From positions 372,001 through 436,000 of the forward strand of contig JANATF010000007.1 of the NCBI GenBank assembly GCA_029449245.1: a stretch of 64,000 nucleotides of DNA, written 5' to 3'. The stretch comes from Mortierella alpina. Its lineage: Eukaryota > Mortierellomycota > Mortierellomycetes > Mortierellales > Mortierellaceae. The notes below the pieces were generated by a model. The model saw only the letters and a list, made by a program, of their open reading frames with translations. It did not search any database and was not told the DNA's origin. The position numbers and the translations under genes are program-made. This document shows, piece after piece, positions 56,165 to 64,000 of the stretch; position 1 is the first letter of the stretch; every line of letters begins with the position of its first letter.

Positions 56165-58576
56165 TTACTTGTACTGGACCTGGTCGACAATATTCCAGTA
56201 GTTAGCCATGTAGAAATCCCGTGTAGAGATCGTCATTTGGAACTCTGACTGAAGACTCTTGTCCTTGACCTTCTTATACATTTCGCGCTATATCATGGTA
56301 ATAACGGTGCTAGTCAATATCATATGAACAAAATCGTAAGACAAAACAACACAGAGGATTTCATTTTCTCTTTGCGCACTTACCAAGGGATAGATAGCAA
56401 TGCCGACGACAGAGATGACACAAAGAGCCTTTGTCCAGGCGCTTCTCATGACCGTCGCCAGTGGAGATGCAGAGTGCACAACTACTTTGTTGTTAAAAAT
56501 AGGGTATGAGATCTCGATTGTGTATCTGTAATTAACAGATCGAATGGCTTGTGTGATAGCTCTCGTTAGATCTTCATAATCCCAATCGACTCTCTATCAA
56601 TGATCAAAGAAAAAAGGAGTAAATGTTAGATGTTGGTATTTTCTCCGCAGCGATGCATTGGGACATGTGTAACAAGATCTCTGGGAGCACTTACCTTCTC
56701 CATGTGCAGCTCCTTGAACGGATTTTCTTCTTCGACATGCTCCTCCATCACCTCGCGCAGCGTCGGTTTGTTACCAGTCTTTGGATCAGGTAAGGTCATG
56801 ATGGTGCCCGCGGGCGAAATGTACGGCGAAAGGTCGAAATCTATCTTGAAGTCATTCACCTTGACCTTGTGCTCTACAGCAGCCGATGTTCCATCCGAAT
56901 CGCGCTCCTCGGCCCTTTTTTTTTCCATATGGGATCCTAAAGAAAGTCATGCGAAATCAAAATATCACGATGTCAGTGTCGCTATACTACTTGCGAGAAA
57001 TTAAAAAGGGCTCTTTCTACCTATGCGCTTTGTACCCAAAAGTAAAGAGCGGAGACTTACCGGTGATCAAGACATGCATGGAGGGTCGATCGTTATGTGC
57101 AACAAAAAACCTGTACAGTTGATAGGGATCGTCCAGAAGGGCATCCTGACTTTCTACACCTCGCTTGGACCGTGTGAAGGTCGCGATGGAGACTTCCTGG
57201 GCATTCAGCAGAGCAGGTGCATTTGGAATTCCCGACAGCGGGACTGGCGGTGAGTTTACAGGCATGCCTAAATAGGGCATGATTGGTAATGTTGAGGCTC
57301 CTGCTCCTCCTACTGCTGCTGCTGCTGCTCCTGGCTCAGTTGGAGGTGCATCATCGTCGTCCGTGGTACGTGATGAGGGGACAGGTGCTTGGGACAACGA
57401 CGACTGTGGTATGGGGGCGGTTGGTGATGGCATATTTGCAGGTGCCACAGTGCTCGCTTCCGTCTGGCCAAATTTGAATTCCTTTCTTGACACTATTGGC
57501 GAGGTTGAGCTGTCGGCTCTTCCGCGCCTCTCTGAAGCCTCGGGGTCCACTCGCAAAGGTGCGAACGCAAAGACCGGTGGTGGGGGTGGAGTTCGAGGGG
57601 GCTGTGGTGGCGGCGGTGGTAGGGGGCTAGCTGGAAACATGGATCCTGGGACCGAAGGGAACCCTGGAAAAACACCAGGTGGAAAAACACCTGGCGGTGT
57701 GGGGCCAAACATGCCTGGAAGTCCAAATCCAGCAGGATCACCGAATTTGGCTGGGCCAAAGGCTGGATGAGGTGGTCTTACGTGGAGAAAGTGCGGTGGC
57801 AATGGGGCACCATTCATAAAAGGAAACGGTAAACCCTGCATGCCGTTTAAATGAGGCAAGTACGGCATTCCTGCAGCTGAAGGTGGATTAGAGGTCTCTG
57901 TCGTGTGAGCTGGAGGTGCGGAAGAAGCAGGGCTTTCAGACAAAACGGGAGGGGCAGAAGGTTCTGCACTTGGCCGAGAAAATCCTGGAGGAAGATGCTG
58001 GTGCTGAAGGTGGTGTCGAGGATCATGTCCATGGCCATGACTGTGCCCATGCCCGTGCCTGTGTCCATGCCCACGTCCACGACCGTATCCGTGTCCGTGT
58101 CCGTACACGTGCATAGGATGGTGCGCGTGGTGCTGGTTGTGATGGTCAAAGAGCCCTGGGTGTTGGTGGCCTAAAGGGCCTGTAGGTCCATTTGCAGAAC
58201 TAGCGCCCGCTGCTGACGCCGAAGGATGCATAAACGTCGGTTGCGCGTGGGTGTCGGGTATATGGCCGGTTTTTAATGACGAGGACTCTTGATATGCGCG
58301 CTCGTCGTCGTCGTCAGCCTCATCACTGTCGCTGATTTGAATCTCGTCATTCAAGTTGAAAGATTGAGTATGGACATTGCCACTGCTGCTGCTGCTGCTG
58401 CTGCTGCTGTTGGGTGCAATTGAGTGCTGCGTTTGGTGCTGTAGATTCGCGTCCTCGTCGATGTGGCCTATAGCCTCTTCATACGAGGGAGGGAACGACT
58501 CCTCAGGGTCCGATTCGTCCTGAGAATGCGGCTGTTGCAGCTGATCCTGCGCTGGTCCGTGGGTATCCTGACTCAT
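56165..58576 (-). CDS. PPxY-motif protein with Gly/His-rich tract and C-terminal membrane domain, 4 exons, 696 aa
   Basis: Exons in transcript order: 58576-57061, 56936-56695, 56593-56384, 56287-56165, in phase. The N-terminus contains FPPSYEEAIGH (PPSY at residues 29-32), a WW-domain ligand. Acidic and Ser-rich parts follow. A tract of alternating Gly-His and Arg (about 145-195) could bind metal ions. A long Pro-rich region runs to about 440. The C-terminal 200 residues are ordered: DDPYQLYRFFVAHNDRPSMH, VKVNDFKIDFDLSPYISPAG, PTLREVMEEHVEEENPFKEL and YRYTIEISYPIFNNKVVVHS, then a hydrophobic segment (WTKALCVISVVGIAIYPL). This end resembles a fungal family of membrane-linked proteins of unknown function seen as I recall it in Asco- and Basidiomycota; I cannot give a formal name. 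Its stop lies 138 bp from that of ATIC, so the 3' ends face each other closely. Start choice between 58576 and an ATG 10 codons upstream is open. Confidence 0.82.
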
Positions 58577-59155
58577 CTGAAGGGTAGAACAGAGATGAAA
58601 ATGCACAATTGCGCAAGGCTGATGTTATGTGAACGTGCGTAACACGACTCAGCGCCAAGACTCTGGGCGGTGGGGGCTGATGCTGCTCAGCCTCATGCGC
58701 CATTGGCCAGCACCAAAAAGGAAATCTGGTCAAGCGAACCGACCGACTTTAAAGGTCATTGGCGCACGACCTTCTCTTCCCACACGTATCGGATCGGCCT
58801 TTAATCGCGTGGTTTTGAAGAGAAACCTACCCCCAACGAAAAAAAAGTAGTGCCTCTAATGCAACAAGGACCGAAAGAAGGGGTGCGGAGAACTTTCCGA
58901 CTGAGGCGCCTTTTCCCCCCTCTCCCCCTAAAGTGGTGTTTTTTCCTTTCTGTCTTTCTCTTTCCTCATTTTTCCATCTCGCCAGCTTCTCTCCTTCCTG
59001 ACTCTCCGACTCTCCAAACTCCATTCCCTCCATTTCCTTCTCGCACCTTGCTGAACAAGACACGGCCAAAGCAGGACTCGGGAGTTATTATATCGATTTA
59101 TCAAGAGAGCGGGCGTACAAGTGCCGCTGAGTACTAAACAAGGACATATAACAAC
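58577..59155. other. Divergent promoter region
   Basis: Lies between the start codons of the PPSY protein and the hotdog-protein genes. Plus strand from 58905 to 59050 is strongly pyrimidine-rich, the leader of the gene at 59156. No other feature seen. Confidence 0.5.
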
Positions 59156-59928
59156 ATGCAGACAACATACCTATGCATCATCGGCGCTGTCGTTTTCGCC
59201 GCGGTCGCAGTTGGCGCATTCTACATCTCAAAAAACATATCCAAACTTCGCGATCCTCTTCCGGTGTGGGAAACCCTTAGCGGCTTAGACTTCATTCCAA
59301 TCCGAATGCGGGCCTGGATGTTTTCTGTCATGATCGGTATCGCCAATCCGTATTCTCGATCTATTAACTTTCGCTTTATCGAACTGTCCAAGGGCAAGGC
59401 TTGCGGGGTCATGAAGGTATGGGGAAGCGAGTTTGAAAAGGGCGACGGCCTTAAAAATGATGATAGAGTGCAGAAGACTTTGGAACATTCGCTTATCCAT
59501 GGCCTTGTCTACGCTTACCTTTTTCCTCTAGGAGACGAAGCAGATAACGAATCCATTCAGGAGTGTGCATGCTGGGGCATTGATCACATTTGGTGAGACG
59601 GTGGGCGCAATAGCATTTTTCACACTCCTGGGCAAAAAGGACCGTGCCATATTGACAGACATCCATTGCCAGGTAGGCAGTAACGCTCAAACTGAAATGC
59701 AGCGAGCATTTGATCTCATTCTCTGTCTCTTTTCTAACTTAATGAGATCGTTGATTTATTTAGTACATCAAAAAGGCCAAAGGTTTCTTGACAGCGACCT
59801 CACACGTTCCGGAATTCAAGGATTCACATGTGGATTCAATTGTGACAGAGGTGACTATCAAGGATGGCACGTTTGACACGGTAGCCAAGCTGTCGTTGAC
59901 ATGGAAGACGGAGCTCAAGGGCGAATAA
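59156..59928 (+). CDS. Hotdog-fold thioesterase-like protein (DUF4442/PaaI type) with N-terminal anchor, 3 exons, 188 aa
   Basis: Exons 59156-59416, 59532-59672 and 59764-59928, in phase. A hydrophobic N-terminus (YLCIIGAVVFAAVAVGAFYI) predicts a membrane anchor or mitochondrial/ER targeting. The rest matches the DUF4442/PaaI-like hotdog family: NPYSRSINFRFIELSKGKAC, then, across the first intron, KETKQITNPFRSVHAGALIT followed by FGETVGAIAFFTLL, which contains the HAGAL motif and the Glu-bearing helix at the expected active-site position. YIKKAKGFLTATSHVPEFKD and EVTIKDGTFDTVAKLSLTWK form the last strands. Unspliced reading ends early after the first intron, so splicing is required. It is probably an acyl-CoA or acyl-carrier thioesterase; substrate unknown. 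Its stop is 79 bp from the COQ7 stop. Confidence 0.85.
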
Positions 59929-60007
59929 AAAAGAACTGCTTGGTCGCAAAGGCTAAGAATGCCATGAATTTTTTGAATGCTTTTTATTTGGGTGAATCGA
60001 TATCCTC

Positions 60008-61088
60008 TTATACTTTACTTGAGATCCAGATGGCGGCTTTACACCCTTGCTTGATGGCGTTGCTTAGCAACTCATGTTGGGGTGCCTAGCGCCATGGAAG
60101 CAAGAACGCGAGGACGTTAGAAATTTATAATCAAGATACCTGAACCTGAACTTAACAGAGATTCTTCTACCTCTACTCACCCTTTGCGCACCATGTTCAA
60201 TTGCCGTATCAAGATGCTCTAATTCGTCATCCCGAAACTGTTGTACAACCTAATACCATGAACATTCAATCCATGAGAAAAAGCCCCCCCATCGTTCTCT
60301 TTGTGAGCGATTCAAAAACATTTCAGGTTCCACCACGTACCTTGCGCAGCTCGGCAATATCAGGATGGTCAATCTTGAGCAACTCTCTCAACTGGCTACT
60401 CGAGAAATACCACGCGAAGGGTGGTCAGCAAATGCAGAACGATACATGTCCAGTTTGTTCACGACACTATTCAAAGCATCATACTCATTGTAATGGCCTC
60501 CAATTACAGTCTCGACAGCCTCAGTGCAGGCCATAGCCGCTTCTTTGCCCATCAATGCGGTTCCTGCACCGAGCGCGAAACCGGCCATTTCCCAGATGGG
60601 TCTTAAGGCCGTTGGCCGAACGCGATACTGGCTCACGATCCCGTCAAAGACCTTCAAATGATGCTTTTCTTGATCCCACATATGCTTTTCAACAGGCAAT
60701 GCAGAGGTGATTGGGGTACTGTGTTAGATGAGTTGAAATTGTGGTGCGCAAAGGCAAGTGTTAATCAAGTACGCGAATCCTCGTTTACCTGAAGCAAGGG
60801 TCCAACCTTCTTGTCGGAACCTAGGACGGCGTACTGGCCGCGATAGATCCAGTTGGCTCCTAGTTCCCCTGCTTGGTCCACACGGATCATCTCCTCAAGT
60901 ACCTCGCGTTGTTCTTTAGAGAGACGCAGTGGCGGTACTGCGTCTGGGGAGGGAGAGTCTGAAGAAGACTGGCTAGTCCCTCCTGGAGGAACAGATTGCC
61001 TTAGCGTGACGGAGATGCTGAATGCGCGGCGAGCCGATGAAATGCAGGAATGCCGTGAAAGTAAGGTTCTTCTGAGAGCGGAAGCCAT
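60008..61088 (-). CDS. COQ7: 5-demethoxyubiquinone hydroxylase, 5 exons, 233 aa
   Basis: Exons in transcript order: 61088-60789, 60684-60485, 60395-60341, 60249-60181, 60085-60008. Mitochondrial di-iron monooxygenase that hydroxylates demethoxyubiquinone in the penultimate step of ubiquinone synthesis. The N-terminus ([20 protein letters not shown]) is a presequence. The ferritin-like four-helix core has [32 protein letters not shown] (ExxH), [20 protein letters not shown] and [10 protein letters not shown] (second ExxH), supplying the expected Glu and His ligands. The C-terminus ([20 protein letters not shown]) matches the family. The second and third introns were placed to restore NDQLRELL and [14 protein letters not shown]; an 89-nt retained intron would truncate the protein before the last metal ligands. 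All ligands are present after splicing. Confidence 0.95.
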
Positions 61089-61878
61089 GACCTGCGATAG
61101 TAGATATAGGAGAAGTGGAGGGAACTGGGCAAACGAGAGTGGGTGTGACGATGGGCGTGTTGGTCTGAGGTTGTGAAGGTCCAGTGTCAGGAGAGGTGCG
61201 GGAGTCTGTTTTCACGACATTTTGTGACTGCAAACCGAGCGACCGATAAATAGTTCTTCGCTGCTGCAGCCCTCCAGGTTTCCTCCTCTTTGAAATCAAA
61301 CAGATTCTTGTAAGGACGAAAGAATGTGCTCTTGAAGACAGTCACCTCCTTTCATGACCAAGGCAGTCTATCCATCCAATGTGCAGCATCCAGGAACCCA
61401 TCCGTCTTCGCCAATTGATCCATCCATCCACCCATCTATCTATCTCAGCCGATCAACGCTTGGGCAATTGCAAAGACGCTTAAATTCTTGCGGGATCAAC
61501 TGCATACTCACCGCGGAGCAACAGTCCTCATGCTGACCATTGGATCTGGTTGATCAGGAATTCCACACTTTTTTCAGGCGGCGTGGGGTATCATCTCTCA
61601 ATACTGGGGTTTCAGGACAGCACCTCGCTTTTTTCACACTACTCTGCATCGCCGGTCTCGATGCCGTAGTCGACCTTGCATCTGCAAAAAAGAACGTTCA
61701 ACAAAACAGGGCAAGCGGCATAGCCAACAACCTGCCGTAGTCCAATGGAGGAGGCGGTATATCTTTTTATTTACTCGTCCTCACTATCTTCAGCGGGCAG
61801 GACAGGACACTACACAAGTTCTTTTCATTCGGAATCTTTGATCTGACAACCTTTTTCTCTATTTCATAACCACAGAAA
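61089..61878. other. Divergent promoter region of COQ7 and P2 genes
   Basis: No supported gene. Short CCATCCAT/CTAT repeats at about 61370-61445. The sequence just before the P2 ATG (CATAACCACAG) looks like a 3' splice site, so an intron in the P2 leader is possible. Confidence 0.45.
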
Positions 61879-62331
61879 ATGAAGTATCTCGCTGCTTACC
61901 TTTTGCTCACCATCGGTGGCAACGCCGCCCCCGCTGCCAAGGACATCACCGCCCTCCTCGCCACTGTCGGTATCGAGGCCGAGGCTGAGCGCATCGAGTC
62001 CTTGATTGCCCAGCTCGCTGGCAAGGACATCAACGAGGTAAAGCAATTGCTGTCTATGCACTACAAGCGCGTTCGGAATATCTTGTTTTCGCCTACCTAT
62101 GCCTTTTATTCATCTTATACTCACACATTGCCCCTCTCACTTTTTTCCTCTGCAATTGAATAGCTCATCGCTGAGGGTACCTCCAAGCTCGCTTCCGTCC
62201 CCTCCGGTGGTGCCGCTGCTGCCCCCGCTGCCGGTGGTGCCGCTGCCGCCACTGAGGCCAAGGCCGAGGAGAAGAAGGAGGAGGCCAAGGAGGAGTCCGA
62301 TGACGATATGGGATTCGGTCTCTTCGATTAA
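61879..62331 (+). CDS. RPP2: 60S acidic ribosomal protein P2, 2 exons, 108 aa
   Basis: Exons 61879-62037 and 62164-62331. The protein starts [20 protein letters not shown], has the P2-type helical dimerisation domain ([40 protein letters not shown]), an Ala/Gly-rich hinge, and ends [13 protein letters not shown], the universal stalk C-terminus that recruits elongation factors. The N-terminal sequence fits P2 rather than P1. Length is normal. The Ser in the acidic end is the usual CK2 phosphosite. Codon use is strongly C-biased, as expected for a ribosomal protein gene. Confidence 0.97.
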
Positions 62332-62560
62332 ATACTTAATCGCCAACTCTCGATCTTACAAAAAACAGCTTGATCAATACATTCTGGTAAAGGGCGGATT
62401 TTGTATCCTTCCTTCTATTTTGAACAATCAAATGATAACTGTATCCGAAGCGGTAGTGAAGTTGATTCTATTAAGATGAGCTCAAGCTTTATGTTATGAG
62501 TTTGAGTGAACGATTTCTTGCAACTGTTATATAGCCAGAGGGGCTGTTGGTGATGACGCG

Positions 62561-64000
62561 TTAAAACTGAGGAGGAGGAGGAGTGATCCATGCATCCTGT
62601 GGGATATTGGCGCGCTCCTGCTGGACGAGCTTTACGCCGTTTGCAATGTCCCAGTTGACAGCCATCAGACACTGAAGTGAAAACGCAGCGTTCAGTCCCG
62701 TCTGTCTTTGAAGCTCCTGGACCATAGCCTGTTGTTCAGGCACCTATCAAAGCAAAACATAAAAAATCACAAATTAGGCCACGCTGCAGATCAAATTAAC
62801 CAACATGGATCGTAACGTTGGCAGCAGTCTACTTACAAGTCCTTCCAGACCGGTTGTGGGCTGCTGGGGTGGTGCATTTTGTACCGCGACATGTCCTGGA
62901 ACCTGACTTGGTGCTACTGAAGCGCCGGCAGCTGGGGCTACGGCGACTGGACCCGGTCCAGCTAATGCGTTCGGTGCCTCCTCGGGTTGCCATGCCTTGC
63001 TTCCATTGTAGTTCCGGACGGTCAACTGATCCGAGATGATGAGGCATTTCCACCCGTTCATCGCGGCTTGAGAGTTGGGGGGTGCGGGCGCAATGATAAA
63101 TGACCGGTCGAACGACTTGCGACCCTTGGTGGCACCTCTGATCTGCTCGTACTCTCCGTGAACACTGATGTAAATACAGATTGCAGGGAGCAAGGTGCCA
63201 GTCTGCCAGGCGTCGACGCAAACCTTGGAGGCATCGCTCAAATCGTGCGCTGTTTCGGGCAACGCCAGTAATCCCTGCTGAATAATAGCGTTGTTGCCAA
63301 CGTGAAGCTTTTGCGTCCGCGACGTCAAATCCTTGTTTCGTGTCATGTTTCGGCTTCCCTTGTAGTCATTCCACGTGTCGCCCCGCTTGCCTTGAGACTT
63401 TTGAAGAGGAGACATTTCGGCAACAAATGCATACGAGAAAGTCGCATTGTTGTCATACATGTTGACGAGTGCAGCTCGGTTGGTGTCGAATAGTTGAAAG
63501 TAGCTATCATCATGTCAACCAAAGGATGAAACTCCGTGGTTACTACCTCATGTCATCACAAAAAAACTACCCTCTTTACATCGCCATGTTACCTTGTCAA
63601 GAATTCCAGCACCATGGCTTGAGTTCCAGGAGAGTCGAAAAAGTTGCCCTGAATTGGCTTGGGCAGAGTAGAAGATGACACCGTGTCATTGGCGATATCG
63701 CCTAGTCCAAAAGAAATTTTGGGCGCTACAGGGATCTGATCCAGCACCTGAAGCGAAGGAAACATTTTTGCGATCTGACTCCTGTATGCAAGGTCGTCCT
63801 TATTCTTTGCAATGTCTCGATCGCGCACAGGGTTGTCCAAGAGAATGAGCTCTCGCAGGCTGGACAACTTCTTTCCAGCCAAGTTCTCGATATCCTTGTA
63901 GTGTTGAATGTCGTTGCCTTTGAGAGAGAGATTCTGGAGCTTAGGAAAGTACTGGGCAACAGCGGAAATAGGTTGGAGTGACTTGAGGTGATTGGACGCA
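62561..64000 (-). CDS. MEX67: mRNA export receptor NXF1/Mex67, 3' part only
   Basis: Partial; the 5' part lies beyond the right edge. Exons seen: 64000-63593 (partial), 63503-62837 and 62743-62561, in phase. The first piece is the leucine-rich-repeat region (FPKLQNLSLKGNDIQHYKDI, LRELILLDNPVRD, PSLQVLDQIPV). It is followed by the NTF2-like domain (YFQLFDTNRAALVNMYDNNA, the heterodimer partner fold for Mtr2/NXT1), with FIIAPAPPNSQAAMNGWKCL and IISDQLTVRNY. After a Pro/Ala-rich linker comes the TAP-C UBA-like domain (VPEQQAMVQELQRQTGLNAA, CLMAVNWDIANGVKLV), which binds FG nucleoporins. The domain order LRR-NTF2L-UBA is diagnostic. Mex67 carries mRNPs through nuclear pores. Nothing appears broken in the visible part. 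Confidence 0.95.

Noticed and set aside
1-64000. CRISPR array, operon-like defence system or biosynthetic cluster
   Set aside because: No regularly spaced repeats or bacterial-type gene order; the window is fungal with independent housekeeping and orphan genes.
1-64000. tRNA or rRNA genes
   Set aside because: A visual scan for box B-like motifs and rRNA segments found no convincing candidate; tRNAscan would be needed to exclude them.

Overview
The window is nuclear DNA from a filamentous fungus. Genes are split by short GT-AG introns (mostly about 60-350 nt) with CTAAC-like branch sites. Leaders are long and pyrimidine-rich, and neighbouring genes are often divergent. The gene set (TOR kinase, calnexin, NXF/Mex67, mitochondrial COQ7 and NDUFS8) is eukaryotic and fungal. 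The style (about 50% GC, S/P/H-rich kelch-TM protein, small A/S-rich secreted protein) fits early-diverging Mucoromycota, most likely a Mortierella-like fungus; that placement is inference. I rebuilt exon coordinates by hand from reading frame, splice sites and codon phase. For each complete gene model the exons sum to whole codons, but single junctions could be off and none has transcript support.

Layout. 1-1630: decayed pogo/Tigger-type DDE transposase (minus). 1970-2212: two-EF-hand protein (minus). 4365-4661: small secreted Ala/Ser-rich protein. 5888-14871: complete 18-exon TOR kinase (minus, 2365 aa), divergent from an acetate-transporter family gene (16354-17888). 18226-20999: ACOT9-like acyl-CoA thioesterase (minus), divergent from calnexin (21863-23864). 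24774-27421 and 28062-29379: two unrecognised fungal proteins. 30048-33101: kelch-type single-pass membrane protein (minus). 36081-38180: alpha/beta hydrolase. 39068-40454: arrestin-like protein. 40455-48264: gene-poor stretch with minisatellites and an isolated TATA box followed by an almost 800-nt ATG-free pyrimidine-rich leader. 48265-51465: single-exon 1066-aa protein ending in four CxxC knuckles. 51623-52827: complex I NDUFS8. 53760-56026: ATIC (purine biosynthesis). 56165-58576: PPSY-motif membrane protein (minus). 59156-59928: hotdog thioesterase-like protein. 60008-61088: COQ7 (minus). 61879-62331: ribosomal protein P2. 62561-64000: NXF/Mex67 mRNA exporter, cut by the right edge (minus).

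The genes do not form one pathway. Themes are mitochondrial function (ACOT9, NDUFS8, COQ7), acyl/acetate metabolism (ATO transporter, two thioesterases, esterase), growth control and translation (TOR, P2), and possible HECT-ligase/WW-domain adaptors (arrestin with LPAY, PPSY protein).

I found no clear new multigene system. The most interesting observations are a TOR whose FRB domain lacks the aromatic residue that contacts rapamycin and carries an extra residue in the same loop, the ATG-free leader, the four-knuckle protein, and the arrestin gene whose last intron decides whether a PY motif is present.
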